Below, piece by piece: positions 1 through 10,800 of a stretch of DNA of 64,000 nt; position 1 is the first letter of the stretch, and each line of letters opens with the position of its first letter. This DNA is from Pseudomonas sp. GM80 (GTDB taxonomy: Bacteria > Pseudomonadota > Gammaproteobacteria > Pseudomonadales > Pseudomonadaceae). Where the stretch lies: contig NZ_AKJD01000041.1 in assembly GCF_000282515.1 (NCBI RefSeq), positions 1 to 64,000 on the forward strand. The letters run 5' to 3'. Under the pieces are notes generated by a model, which was given only the letters and a program-made list of their open reading frames with translations, was not told the DNA's origin and did not search any database. Made by a program: the position numbers and the translations under genes.

Positions 1-64
1 GCGATCTTTTGATCTTGACCTTAAAAAACAAGATCAAAAGATCGCAGCCTTCGGCAGCTCCTAC
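1..64. repeat. REP palindrome pair, left end cut by the window
   Basis: Inverted pair of the element with core GCTGCGATCTTTTGATC: the left arm begins at base 1 and the right arm ends with CAGCTCCTAC at about 64. The same unit recurs near 4151, 7561, 14717, 35407, 56170 and 60884. This is the intergenic REP type common in fluorescent pseudomonads. It lies just upstream of the acetyl-CoA synthetase gene. Confidence 0.85.
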
Positions 65-114
65 GAGGGTCGTACAGCTCCCCTCTTGTCGCACAACAAG
101 AATAAGGAACCGTC

Positions 115-2052
<1,938 letters not shown>

Positions 2053-2103
2053 CCCGTCGAGCGCGGTCAACCGGCCGCGCCCGCCCTCCTTCACTGAGTG
2101 CTC

Positions 2104-2976
2104 ATGGAATTCATCCGCAGTCGCATTGAACACCAACTCATGAGCCTGACCGGGTTGTCGCTCGGTCAGCTCGACCTGGAGAACCCCAAGGGTGACCCCG
2201 GCCTGTTCGGCCCCGACTCGGTCAGTTGGCAAGTACACGGCGATTTCAGCAGCATGTTGATCGGCGGCATCAGCGCATTGTTGTTACAGGCGCTGCATCC
2301 CTTGGCATTGGCCGGGGTTTGGGATCATTCGAATTTTCGTCAGGACATGCTTGGGCGTTTGCGCCGCACCAGTCAGTTTGTCTCCGGCACCACGTTTGGC
2401 TCCAGGCGTGATGCCGACTGGCTGATCGAGAAAGTGCGCACCATTCACCTGCAAGTGGTCGGCACCGCGCCGGATGGTCGGCCTTACGCCGCGAGTGATC
2501 CGGACTTACTGACGTGGGTGCATGTGGCGGAGGTCAGCAACTTCCTTGCGGCGCATTTGCGCTATCGCAATCCGCAGTTGTCCGTTTCGGATCAGGATCG
2601 TTACTACGCGGAAATCGCCGTGGTCGCCGAACGTCTGGGCGCACGCGATGTGCCCAAGTCGCGGCTGGCTGTGGCCGAATATCTGCAAGGCATGCGCCCA
2701 CAGTTGCTGTGCGATGGCCGCAGCCGTGAAGTCTTGCGCCTGTTACTGGCCGCGCCGGCGCCGAGTGTTCTGGCGCGACCGTTTGGCGATCTGATGATGA
2801 AGGCGGGGATTGATCTGCTGCCGGACTGGGCCAGCGACATGCTCGACGTCCGCCAGAGTTCGCTGCAACGCCAACTGATTCGCGCCAGCGTCAGACGCAG
2901 CGCGCCACTGCTGCGCTGGGCAATGCGCAACGGCTCGGTACAACGGGCCAAACGCCGGATGGGTTTGATCACCTGA
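2104..2976 (+). CDS. MpaB-like oxygenase family (DUF2236) protein
   Basis: A 290-residue protein of the DUF2236/MpaB family, relatives of latex-clearing and fungal MpaB oxygenases that may bind haem through conserved histidines. Seen here: the signature stretch ALLLQALHPLALAGVWDHS near residues 60-80, followed by a conserved arginine-rich segment and the HVAEVSNFLAAHLRY segment near 140. There is no signal peptide or strong membrane helix, so it is probably cytosolic. The ATG at 2104 is preferred over an in-frame GTG two codons upstream. It starts 51 bases after acs and could be read through from it, but no functional link is evident. The substrate is unknown. Confidence 0.75.
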   Translation: MEFIRSRIEHQLMSLTGLSLGQLDLENPKGDPGLFGPDSVSWQVHGDFSSMLIGGISALLLQALHPLALAGVWDHSNFRQDMLGRLRRTSQFVSGTTFGSRRDADWLIEKVRTIHLQVVGTAPDGRPYAASDPDLLTWVHVAEVSNFLAAHLRYRNPQLSVSDQDRYYAEIAVVAERLGARDVPKSRLAVAEYLQGMRPQLLCDGRSREVLRLLLAAPAPSVLARPFGDLMMKAGIDLLPDWASDMLDVRQSSLQRQLIRASVRRSAPLLRWAMRNGSVQRAKRRMGLIT

Positions 2977-2979
2977 AAG

Positions 2980-3058
2980 CATCGCGAGCTGGCTCACTCC
3001 TACAGGAGATTCGTATGCAACATAACTCCCTTGTAGGAGTGAGCCTGCTCGCGATGGT
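2980..3058. repeat. REP pair, GTAGGAGTGAGCCTGCTCGCGAT class
   Basis: Two inverted copies (2980-3003 and 3033-3057) of a second REP class, distinct in sequence from the GCTGCCGAAGGCTGCGATC class elsewhere in this window. Further members lie at 51064-51180 and 61452-61540. Confidence 0.85.
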
Positions 3059-3124
3059 AGCCACTCGATTGCTCGCCAAGCTGATAAACTCCCGCGCCCC
3101 CATTCTCTCCAGCAAGGCGCATGC

Positions 3125-4141
3125 ATGTCTTCCTTGAATCAGGCGCTGCGCGCCGCCCTCGATCAACGCCAGGATTTGCTGGCCGAGCTGCACCGCCAGG
3201 GCACCGATTGCTATCGGCTGTTCCACGGCAGTCAGGAAGGCGCCGGCGGTCTGACCATCGACCGCTACGGTCCGCAACTGCTGGTGCAGAGTTTCCACCA
3301 GACGCTGGAGCGTGACCACCTGTTGCAACTGCATGCCATGGTTAATCAAACGTTGGGCCTGGAAACCCTGCTGGTCTACAACGATCGCTCGCGCGGCAAT
3401 TCGCGCATCGATCGCGAAGACAGCGTGTATAAAGCCGACGACGCCGCACTGGTTGATCTGGTCGGCCATGAGTGGGGCTTGAACTACCGCGTACGCGGGC
3501 GACATGCCGGCCAGGATCCATTGCTGTTCCTCGATCTGCGCAACACGCGCGGTTGGGTCAAGGAGCACGCCAAGGGCAAATCCGTGCTCAATCTGTTCGC
3601 CTACACCTGCGGCGTGGGCCTCAGTGCCGCAGCCGGTGGCGCGCGTGAGGTGTGTAACCTCGATTTCGCCGAGGGCAATCTGGCGGTCGGTCGCGAAAAC
3701 GGTTTGCTCAATCCGCAGTTGCCCGAGATGCAATTCATCCAGTCCGACTACTTCCCGGCGATCCGCCAGTTGGCCGGCCTGCCAATCAGCCAGCGCCGTG
3801 GGCAGAAACTGCCGAGCTATCAGCGCCTCGATCAGCGTCAATACGATCTGGTGCTGCTCGACCCACCGGCCTGGGCCAAGAGTGCGTTCGGCACCGTCGA
3901 CCTGCTACGCGATTATCAAAGCCTGCTCAAACCCGCCCTGCTGACCACCGCCGACAACGGCGTGCTGATCTGCTGCAACAACCTGGCGAAAGTCAGCATG
4001 GACGACTGGCGCGAGCAAGTGCTGCGCTGTGCCGAGAAGGCCGGCCGCCCGGTACGCGAATGGAGCGTGATGACCCCAGGCGCCGACTTCCCGTCCCTCG
4101 ACCAGCAACCGCCACTGAAAACCCTGATCCTGCAGCTATAA
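3125..4141 (+). CDS. class I SAM-dependent rRNA methyltransferase, RlmI/RlmK type
   Basis: A 338-residue methyltransferase resembling the RlmI (23S rRNA m5C1962) and RlmK families. The SAM-binding glycine-rich motif I (NLFAYTCGVGLSAAAGG) starts at residue 156. The catalytic motif is D246-P-P-A-W, and the RGNSRIDRED segment near residue 90 resembles RlmI. It is shorter than typical RlmI (about 396 residues) and begins without a full PUA domain, so the exact nucleotide target is uncertain. ATG triplets occur at 3121 and 3125; only 3125 is in frame. REP pairs flank both sides, so it is probably its own transcription unit. Confidence 0.8.
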   Translation: MSSLNQALRAALDQRQDLLAELHRQGTDCYRLFHGSQEGAGGLTIDRYGPQLLVQSFHQTLERDHLLQLHAMVNQTLGLETLLVYNDRSRGNSRIDREDSVYKADDAALVDLVGHEWGLNYRVRGRHAGQDPLLFLDLRNTRGWVKEHAKGKSVLNLFAYTCGVGLSAAAGGAREVCNLDFAEGNLAVGRENGLLNPQLPEMQFIQSDYFPAIRQLAGLPISQRRGQKLPSYQRLDQRQYDLVLLDPPAWAKSAFGTVDLLRDYQSLLKPALLTTADNGVLICCNNLAKVSMDDWREQVLRCAEKAGRPVREWSVMTPGADFPSLDQQPPLKTLILQL

Positions 4142-4150
4142 CTCCCCCCT

Positions 4151-4236
4151 GTAGGAGCTGCCGAAGGCTGCGATCTTTTGATCTTGTTTTAAAAAAAGAC
4201 AAAATCAAAAGATCGCAGCCTTCGGCAGCTCCTACA
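4151..4236. repeat. REP pair, GCTGCCGAAGGCTGCGATC class
   Basis: Near-perfect inverted pair with a short T/A-rich loop (about 4183-4206). The outer ends are GTAGGAG and CTCCTAC. It could form a long hairpin after the upstream methyltransferase gene and may act as an attenuator. Confidence 0.88.
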
Positions 4237-4321
4237 GAAGAATCTGAACAATCCTGCAGCACGGCTGTTACTTCGGAACCAGAATCGCGTGCCATACTCC
4301 AAGGCACTCCGATTCAGACAG

Positions 4322-7273
4322 ATGAAGCCGCACATGCCCAAAGGATTGATTCGCGCGATTGGCGCCTTGTTGACTGCTCTGGCCCTCTACAGCCTGCTGG
4401 GGTTTCTGATTTTGCCGGGCATTGCCCTGCGCGTGGCCAACCAGCAACTGGCCAACTACGCGACCGTGCCTGCGCATATCCAGCGCATCGAGCTCAACCC
4501 GTTCAGCCTTGAGGTTACCCTGTGGGGTCTGGTCATTGGCGAGCCGGGCAAGGAACAGGTCGGCTTCGATCGTCTGTACGCCGACTTGCAAATCGACAGT
4601 CTGTGGACCAAAGCCCTGCATCTGGCCAACATCGAACTGGACAAACCCAAGAGCGAGATCCTTTTCGCCAAAGACGGCAAGCTCAATCTGCTCGGCCTGT
4701 TCAAGGTGCCGGCCAGCGAGCCCGTTCCCGCCGACCCGAACGCCAAGCCCTTCCCGCTGCGCATCGACAACATCAAACTGGCCGGCGGCGTCGTGCATTT
4801 TCAAGATGTACGTCCCAGCGAGCCCATCGAATTCCTTTACGACGACTTGAGCTTCGAGCTGAAAAACCTCAGCACCCTGCCCGAAGACAGCGCCGACATG
4901 ACCCTGGTCGCCATCGGCCCGGCCGGCGGTCGAATCGACTGGAGCGGTAACTTCAGCCTGATCCCGTTCACCTCCGAAGGCACCCTGAAAGTCACCGACG
5001 GCAAGATGAAAGCCTTCTGGCCGTACGTGCGTGACTCGGTGCCGCTGGTACTCGAAGACGGCGTGATCAGTCTCAGTACCGAATACAAACTCAATCTGTC
5101 GAAAGAAACCGAACTGCTGCTCAACAACGTCGCCGTCAGCATCGCGCCGTTCGCCATCAAGGCCCCAGACGGGCGTCCGTTGGCGAAACTCGAACGCCTG
5201 GACGTCAGCGAAACCTCCGTGGACCTGGCCAAACAGCAAGTGGTAGTCGGCAAGATCCGCAGCCAGAAACTCGAAACCTGGGCCGCGCTGGAAGCCGACG
5301 GTCAACTGGACTGGCAGAAACTCTTCGCCAGCCAGCCATCGAAACCGGCGGCCAAAGCCGCTGCCGAACCGGCCAGCACGCCGGCGGCCGCGGACTCGCC
5401 GAAGGCTGAACCGAACGCCCCGAGCAAACCTTGGCAGGTGCTGCTCAAAGACGTGCAATTGCGCAACTACACCGTCCATTTGGCTGATCGCTCGGCGAAT
5501 CCGCCTGTGGCGCTGGATATCACGCCGCTGAACGTCGATCTGGAGGGTTTCGACAGCCTCAACGGCTCGCCCTTCAAGCTCAAGCTCGACAGCGGGCTGG
5601 GCAAGCAAGGCAAGATCAGCGCCGACGGCACGGTCAACCTCGCCCCGGTCAACGCTCAGCTCAACGTGAAAACCCAGGACATCGACCTGCGTGTCGCGCA
5701 GTCCTACATCAACCCGTTCATTCGCCTCGAACTGCGCAGCGGCATGCTCGGCAGTGACTTGAAGGTCAACCTCAAGAGCACCGAGCCGCTGGCCCTCAGC
5801 GTCACCGGGCGGGCGCAGATCGATCAACTGCACACCCTCGACACCCTGAAAACCCGCGACTTCCTCAAGTGGCAGCAAGTGGTGGTCGAAGGCCTGAACT
5901 ATCAACACGGCGACAGCCTGTCGATCGACAAGGTCAACCTGTTTCAGCCGTATGTGCGGTTCATGATCAACGATGACCGCACCACCAACATCGACGACTT
6001 GCTGATCCCGCAACCGGCCGACAGCGGTGCGAAAACCACGGCGGCAAAACCGGCCAGCAACGACAAACCGCTGGGCATTCACATCGGCGGCATCGCGATC
6101 AATGACGGCTCGGCCAACTTCGCCGACTTCAGCCTGACACCGAATTTCGCCACCGCCGTGCAGCAACTCAACGGTCAGATCGGCACCATCGACAGCCGTC
6201 AGGCAAAACCGGCCAGTGTCGACATCAAGGGCAAGGTTGACCGTTATGCGCCCGTGACCATCAAGGGTGCGGTCAATCCGTTCGATCCGATGGCCAGCCT
6301 CGACATCGCCACCAGTTTCAAACGCGTCGAGCTGACCACCCTGACCCCGTATTCCGGCAAGTTTGCCGGTTACCGCATCCGCAAGGGCCGGCTCAACCTC
6401 GACCTGCATTACCTGATCACCAAGGGCCAGCTCAAAGCCGAAAACAAAGTGGTGGTCGAACAATTGCAGCTCGGCGAAAAAGTCGACAGCCCGGATGCCG
6501 TGAGCCTGCCGCTGAAACTGGCGATTGCCCTGCTCAAGGATGTCGACGGCAAGATCTCCATCGAACTGCCGGTGACCGGCGACTTGAACAATCCGCAGTT
6601 CAGCGTGATGCCGATTGTCTGGCAGACCCTGCGCAACCTCATCGTCAAAGCCGCAGCCGCCCCTTTCAAAATGATTGGCGGACTGATCAGTGGCGGTGGG
6701 TCGGAAGACCTTGGCACCGTGTCGTTTGCCCCAGGCTCCAGTGAACTGAGCAAGGATGCCGAAGCCGCGCTGGTCAAACTGTCCCAGGCACTCAAGGAGC
6801 GTCCGGCGCTGCGCCTGGAAATCGAAGGCACCGCCGCCAAGAGCAGCGACGGCCCATTGCTCGCCGAGCAACGTCTGGAGCGTGAATACCAGTACAACTA
6901 CTACAAAATGCTCCAGCGCCGCGGCGACAAAGTGCCGGCTCAGGCGTCTCTGATTCAAGTGCCGGACAGCGAGAAAGGTCCGCTGCTTGAAGGCATCTAC
7001 CGCACCCGTCTGAAAACCCAGCCACCGGCCGAATGGAAAGATCTGGGCAAGGAAGAACGCACGGCGAAGATGCGCGAAGGCGTGATCCAGTTCTGGAGCA
7101 GCAGCGATGTGCTGTTACGTCAGTTGGGTCAGGACCGTGCCAGCAGCATCAAGGATTATCTGGTCGACAAAGGCCAATTGGCAGACGACCGCGTGTACTT
7201 CATCGACGCCAACCTTGGCGAGGCCGAAAGCGATGGCCGCGTGGTGACGCAAATGCATCTGGACGCCGAGTGA
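4322..7273 (+). CDS. DUF748 (AsmA-like) envelope protein
   Basis: A 983-residue protein with one N-terminal membrane helix (ALLTALALYSLLGFLILPGI) and a very long periplasmic region of repeated beta-rich AsmA/DUF748-type segments. Examples are NIELDKPKSEILFAKDGKLNL and the KLKLDSGLGKQGKISADGTV part. An Ala/Pro-rich linker lies near residues 340-366. The last 200 residues include a segment with OmpA-like wording (SFAPGSSELSKDAEAALVKL). AsmA-like proteins are linked to outer-membrane biogenesis and bridge-type lipid transport; that role is only inferred for this one. In-frame ATGs at 4322 and 4334 and an upstream GTG at 4289 are possible starts. I chose 4322. Its stop overlaps the next gene by one base. 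Confidence 0.82.
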   Translation: MKPHMPKGLIRAIGALLTALALYSLLGFLILPGIALRVANQQLANYATVPAHIQRIELNPFSLEVTLWGLVIGEPGKEQVGFDRLYADLQIDSLWTKALHLANIELDKPKSEILFAKDGKLNLLGLFKVPASEPVPADPNAKPFPLRIDNIKLAGGVVHFQDVRPSEPIEFLYDDLSFELKNLSTLPEDSADMTLVAIGPAGGRIDWSGNFSLIPFTSEGTLKVTDGKMKAFWPYVRDSVPLVLEDGVISLSTEYKLNLSKETELLLNNVAVSIAPFAIKAPDGRPLAKLERLDVSETSVDLAKQQVVVGKIRSQKLETWAALEADGQLDWQKLFASQPSKPAAKAAAEPASTPAAADSPKAEPNAPSKPWQVLLKDVQLRNYTVHLADRSANPPVALDITPLNVDLEGFDSLNGSPFKLKLDSGLGKQGKISADGTVNLAPVNAQLNVKTQDIDLRVAQSYINPFIRLELRSGMLGSDLKVNLKSTEPLALSVTGRAQIDQLHTLDTLKTRDFLKWQQVVVEGLNYQHGDSLSIDKVNLFQPYVRFMINDDRTTNIDDLLIPQPADSGAKTTAAKPASNDKPLGIHIGGIAINDGSANFADFSLTPNFATAVQQLNGQIGTIDSRQAKPASVDIKGKVDRYAPVTIKGAVNPFDPMASLDIATSFKRVELTTLTPYSGKFAGYRIRKGRLNLDLHYLITKGQLKAENKVVVEQLQLGEKVDSPDAVSLPLKLAIALLKDVDGKISIELPVTGDLNNPQFSVMPIVWQTLRNLIVKAAAAPFKMIGGLISGGGSEDLGTVSFAPGSSELSKDAEAALVKLSQALKERPALRLEIEGTAAKSSDGPLLAEQRLEREYQYNYYKMLQRRGDKVPAQASLIQVPDSEKGPLLEGIYRTRLKTQPPAEWKDLGKEERTAKMREGVIQFWSSSDVLLRQLGQDRASSIKDYLVDKGQLADDRVYFIDANLGEAESDGRVVTQMHLDAE

Positions 7274-7560
7274 TGAAACGCCATTGGCTGGCCGCGCTGA
7301 CACTGAGCTTCGCTGCCGGCCATGCCGAGGCGTCCGACACGCTGCGCTGTGGCAGCCAATTGATCAGCCTCGGCGATCGCTCCAGCGAAGTCCTGCAAAA
7401 GTGTGGCGAACCGGTCAGCCGCGATGTGTTGGGCTACAAACGCAGCGCCAATCGCCGCGAGGAGTTCCAGGTCGAGGAATGGACGTACGGGCCGAGCAAC
7501 GGCATGTACCAATACCTGCGCTTTGAAGGCAATCGCCTGCGGCAGAAACGCGGTCACTGA
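7273..7560 (+). CDS. DUF2845 domain protein, exported
   Basis: A 95-residue protein starting in the TGATG overlap with the DUF748 gene, so translation is probably coupled. It has a short signal peptide (MKRHWLAALTLSFAAGHAEA) followed by a small domain with two cysteines (LRCGSQ and QKCGEP) that could form a disulfide, then EEWTYGPSNGMYQYLRFEGN. This matches the DUF2845 pattern of small periplasmic proteins. The function is unknown; the coupling suggests an envelope role beside the AsmA-like partner. Confidence 0.8.
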   Translation: MKRHWLAALTLSFAAGHAEASDTLRCGSQLISLGDRSSEVLQKCGEPVSRDVLGYKRSANRREEFQVEEWTYGPSNGMYQYLRFEGNRLRQKRGH

Positions 7561-7644
7561 AAAGATCAAAAGATCGCAGCCTGCGGCAGCTCCTACAGGG
7601 AAACACATTCCAATGTAGGAGCTGCCGAAGGCTGCGATCTTTTG
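7561..7644. repeat. REP pair, arms facing outward
   Basis: Two copies of the GATCGCAGCC..GGCAGCTCCTACA element arranged tail to tail around CAGGGAAACACATTCCAATG. This is the opposite arrangement to the pairs at 4151 and 14717. The left copy reads GCCTGCGGCAG instead of GCCTTCGGCAG. Confidence 0.85.
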
Positions 7645-7659
7645 CTTCTAACAAATAGA

Positions 7660-7692
7660 ACGGGCCCCGATACAAGTGTCGGGGCCCGTAAT
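7660..7692 (-). terminator. Rho-independent terminator for the BON gene
   Basis: A very strong GC hairpin (GGGCCCCGACA / TGTCGGGGCCC, loop CTTGTA region) followed on the minus strand by TTCTATTTGTT. A second small hairpin (GGTCACAcggaTGTGACC) lies between it and the gene end. Confidence 0.8.
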
Positions 7693-7795
7693 GGTCACAT
7701 CCGTGTGACCGTTCGCATGAACTCTAAAGTTGCGGCAGACGTATGGCTCGGCCCGTCTGTCGCGCCTTCTCCCGGTCCAGGCGAGAAGTCATGCC

Positions 7796-8146
7796 TTACT
7801 CGGCTTTCAGGCCATCAGCGGAGACCGCTTTAACGCCTTTGATTTTCTTGGCGATCGCAACAGCTACGTCTTTCTGCGAATCGGTGACTGCAGTAGTCGA
7901 CGACAGCGACACAACGCCTTTGTTGGTTTCTACTTTAATGTCGGTACCTGGAATGCCTTTTTCGGTGACCAGGTCAGCTTTGACTTTGGTGGTGATCCAG
8001 GTATCGGAAGTAGCTTCTTTAGCTTGGGTAACTTCACCAGCAGCCAAAGTCATTGGAGCAGTCTGAGTGGTTTGGGCGAATGCGCCGGAAGCCATGGTCA
8101 GGGTCAGCGCGGTAGCAGCAGCGGCAGTGATAGCGAACTTCTTCAT
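7796..8146 (-). CDS. BON domain periplasmic protein
   Basis: A 116-residue protein with a clear Sec signal peptide (MKKFAITAAAATALTLTMASGAFA) and one BON domain from about residue 48 (WITTKVKADLVTEKGIPGTDIKVET .. GVVSLSSTTAV). The BON fold is shared with OsmY-type proteins, which are periplasmic, stress-associated and thought to bind membranes or other macromolecules. The ribosome site CAGGAG lies seven bases before the ATG. The codon use is that of a well-expressed gene (alanine and lysine rich, few rare codons), and a strong terminator follows. It stands alone on the minus strand between the DUF2845 gene and pilA. Confidence 0.87.
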   Translation of the reverse strand: MKKFAITAAAATALTLTMASGAFAQTTQTAPMTLAAGEVTQAKEATSDTWITTKVKADLVTEKGIPGTDIKVETNKGVVSLSSTTAVTDSQKDVAVAIAKKIKGVKAVSADGLKAE

Positions 8147-8398
8147 ACGAGTAACTCCTGTTTTTCTGGAAAGTCTGCTGCGTGTCTTGTCAGCAGGGTT
8201 ACCAAGGTAGTTGCGAACGCTGTGCCAACTTTTGAAAATCGATAATATCCTTATAAATCAATAAGATATGAATTAGCCAAATTTTCGAAATCATGCAATT
8301 TGCATGACCTCCGGTTTATCTACATGCAAGTTACGGTTTTTTGGAAAGTTCCTAACACGCTGAAAATATTGAAGCTTTTGTGAAGCACCAGACAATAG
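8147..8398 (-). promoter_or_regulatory. AT-rich upstream region of the BON gene
   Basis: About 250 bases without an open reading frame of merit, clearly richer in A and T than its surroundings, especially 8228-8300 (cgataatatccttataaatc). It probably holds the promoter of the BON gene, but I cannot assign a convincing -10/-35 pair. Confidence 0.4.
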
Positions 8399-8429
8399 AA
8401 AATGCCCCGACAGTGCGGGGCATTTTTTC
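8399..8429 (-). terminator. bidirectional hairpin terminator after pilA
   Basis: The hairpin AAAATGCCCCG-acagtg-CGGGGCATTTTTT ends 27 bases beyond the pilA stop. T-runs occur on both strands, so it can stop transcription in either direction. Confidence 0.85.
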
Positions 8430-8455
8430 TACAGCTACAGACTGCCGCCGTGTGG

Positions 8456-8872
8456 TTACACCCCAGGGCAACTGGTGGTTGTGTAGTCTTTGGAGCCGGA
8501 GAACTTGCAAGTCCAGCCGGTGGTGGCGCTACGGGTCAGGGTGACGGTTTGACCCAATACCGGCGCCGGCGCGTTGAGCAAGGTGCAGGTAATGGTGCCC
8601 GTCCCATCGGCGACCTTCCCGGCTGCCGTCAAGGTGCAATTCTGTGTCGCGGCGGTCCCGGCGTTGACGTTGGTGAGGCTCGGATCGGTCGACCCGGCAT
8701 TGATGACGTCCTCGAAATTGACTTTGAGCGCCGACGCCTCGGCGATGCCTGCGGTGACCTTGGCCCGCGCCTGATACTTGGAATACTGCGGCAAGGCGAT
8801 GGTCGCCAGAATGCCGATGATCGCCACAACGATCAGCAGCTCGATCAGAGTAAAACCTTGTTGTTTTTTCAT
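8456..8872 (-). CDS. pilA: type IVa major pilin
   Basis: A 138-residue prepilin, the building block of the pilus fibre. It has a short leader MKKQQG cut before Phe by PilD, the canonical [21 protein letters not shown] hydrophobic helix with Glu5 of the mature chain, and a pair of cysteines near the C-terminus ([13 protein letters not shown]) that forms the usual pilin disulfide loop. A further cysteine pair lies in the middle ([14 protein letters not shown]). The start was chosen by the leader; GGAG lies eight bases upstream. It is divergent from pilBCD. A sigma-54 promoter motif lies about 50 bases upstream of the start, and a terminator follows. Confidence 0.95.
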   Translation of the reverse strand: MKKQQGFTLIELLIVVAIIGILATIALPQYSKYQARAKVTAGIAEASALKVNFEDVINAGSTDPSLTNVNAGTAATQNCTLTAAGKVADGTGTITCTLLNAPAPVLGQTVTLTRSATTGWTCKFSGSKDYTTTSCPGV

Positions 8873-8920
8873 AGACACGCTCCATGCATGAGTCGAAATC
8901 TCATGATCTGCAAAGGACGC

Positions 8921-8936
8921 AGCATAGCCCATGCCA
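8921..8936 (-). promoter_or_regulatory. sigma-54 (RpoN) promoter of pilA
   Basis: On the minus strand the sequence reads TGGCATGGGCTATGCT, with the invariant GG and GC dinucleotides separated by exactly ten bases (-24/-12). It is about 50 bases from the pilA start codon. RpoN with PilR drives pilA in P. aeruginosa. Several TGTC/GACA words at 9009-9056 upstream could be PilR sites, but that is inference. Confidence 0.75.
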
Positions 8937-9097
8937 ATGCCTTCAGGCCCCAGTCATTGGGCGCCCACCCGCTGCCGCGCCCTTTCCTACAACCTCTAAC
9001 CGCACTATCTGACACTTTTTGTCACCTGCACCCGACGTGTTTGGCGCTGTCACTTGACTAGGCTATAAGTCATGAACTGCAAGCGTGCGGAATCCCC

Positions 9098-10798
9098 ATG
9101 AATGACATCGCTCTGAGCGGTCTGGCCAAGCAATTGGTGCAGGCCGAACTGCTCACGGAAAAAAGTGCCCAGCAAGCCTGGCAGCAAGCCCAGCGCAATC
9201 GCCTGTCGCTGGTCAGTTACCTGGTGCAGAACAAGCTGGTGAAAGGCTGGCAGGTGGCCGAGATCGCGTCGGAGCATTTCGGCATGGCGTTTCTCGACCT
9301 CAACTGCCTCGACAAGGAAACCCAGCCCAAAGGCCTTGTCAGCGAAAAACTTGTGCGCCAACACCACGCGCTACCTCTGTGGCGGCGTGGCAACAAACTG
9401 TTCGTCGGCATTTCCGATCCGAGCAATCATCAGGCAATCAACGATATCCAGTTCAGCACCGGCCTGAGCACCGAAGCCATTCTGGTGGAGGACGACAAAC
9501 TCACCGATGCCATCGAAAAATTCTTCGACACCCACGCCTCCGGCATCGAAGACATGGCCGATGTCGACCTCGACGGCCTCGATGTCGAATCCATCGACGA
9601 CAGCAAACAGGACGCCATCGGCGGACTCGACGCCGACGATGCGCCGGTGGTGCGCTTCGTTCACAAGATGCTGCTGGATGCGATCAAGAGCGGCTCGTCC
9701 GACCTGCACTTCGAACCCTACGAAAAAAACTACCGGGTGCGAATGCGCACCGACGGCATCCTGCGCGAAGTGGCCAAGCCACCGGTGCAGTTGGCGGGAC
9801 GCATCGCCGCACGCCTGAAAGTCATGGCCAGCCTCGACATCTCGGAACGGCGCAAGCCCCAGGACGGGCGGATCAAGATGCGTCTGTCGAAGAGCAAGTC
9901 GATCGATTTCCGGGTCAACACGCTACCCACGCTGTGGGGTGAAAAAGTGGTGATCCGGATTCTCGACCCGTCCAGCGCGCAGATCGGCATTGACGCCCTC
10001 GGTTATGAGCCGGCACAAAAAGACTTATACATGGCCGCGCTCAAGCAGCCGCAGGGCATGATTCTGGTCACCGGCCCCACGGGCTCGGGTAAAACCGTGT
10101 CGCTGTACACCGGCCTGAATATCCTCAACACCGTCGACATCAATATCTCCACCGCCGAAGACCCGGTGGAGATCAACATGGAAGGCATCAACCAGGTCAA
10201 CGTCAATCCCAAGCAAGGGCTCGACTTTGCCCAGGCCCTGCGCTCGTTTCTGCGACAGGACCCGGACGTGATCATGGTCGGCGAGATTCGCGATCTGGAG
10301 ACCGCCGAGATCGCGATAAAGGCAGCGCAAACCGGTCACCTCGTGCTCTCGACCCTGCACACCAACAGCGCGGCGGAAACCCTCACACGCTTGCATAACA
10401 TGGGCATTCCCGGGTTCAACATCGCCACTTCGGTCAGCCTGATCATTGCCCAACGGCTGGCGCGCAAACTCTGCAGCCATTGCAAAAGGCCGATCGAGAT
10501 CCCCCGGGAAACCCTGATCAAAGAAGGCTTCCCCGAGGAACGCATCGGCCATTTCACGATCTACGAGCCGGTCGGTTGCGATCATTGCAACGGCGGATAC
10601 AAGGGTCGCGTGGGGATTTATGAAGTGGTGAAAAACACACCTGAGCTGCAACGGCTGATCATGGCCGAAGGCAACTCGCTGGAAATCGATAGTCAAATGC
10701 GCCGCGACGGCTTTGATGACCTGCGCACCTCCGGCCTGCACAAGGCCATGCAAGGCATCACCAGCCTTGAAGAAATCAACCGGGTCACCAAGGACTGA
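9098..10798 (+). CDS. pilB: type IV pilus extension ATPase PilB
   Basis: A 566-residue cytoplasmic hexameric ATPase that powers pilus extension. The N-terminal MshEN-like region (about residues 1-150) could bind c-di-GMP in related proteins. Walker A GPTGSGKT is at residues 326-333. The Walker B/Asp-His region includes VGEIRD at 394-399 and STLHTNSA. The zinc-binding C-M ATPase cysteines are C459/C462 and C494/C497. Its length equals that of P. aeruginosa PilB. It is divergent from pilA and followed two bases later by pilC, so pilBCD is an operon. Confidence 0.96.
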   Translation: MNDIALSGLAKQLVQAELLTEKSAQQAWQQAQRNRLSLVSYLVQNKLVKGWQVAEIASEHFGMAFLDLNCLDKETQPKGLVSEKLVRQHHALPLWRRGNKLFVGISDPSNHQAINDIQFSTGLSTEAILVEDDKLTDAIEKFFDTHASGIEDMADVDLDGLDVESIDDSKQDAIGGLDADDAPVVRFVHKMLLDAIKSGSSDLHFEPYEKNYRVRMRTDGILREVAKPPVQLAGRIAARLKVMASLDISERRKPQDGRIKMRLSKSKSIDFRVNTLPTLWGEKVVIRILDPSSAQIGIDALGYEPAQKDLYMAALKQPQGMILVTGPTGSGKTVSLYTGLNILNTVDINISTAEDPVEINMEGINQVNVNPKQGLDFAQALRSFLRQDPDVIMVGEIRDLETAEIAIKAAQTGHLVLSTLHTNSAAETLTRLHNMGIPGFNIATSVSLIIAQRLARKLCSHCKRPIEIPRETLIKEGFPEERIGHFTIYEPVGCDHCNGGYKGRVGIYEVVKNTPELQRLIMAEGNSLEIDSQMRRDGFDDLRTSGLHKAMQGITSLEEINRVTKD

Positions 10799-10800
10799 AC

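Noticed and set aside
4268..6958. 896-codon open frame on the minus strand
   Set aside because: It lies wholly opposite the DUF748 gene in GC-rich DNA, has no plausible start site and its composition (His, Gln, Arg-rich) is that of an antisense shadow.
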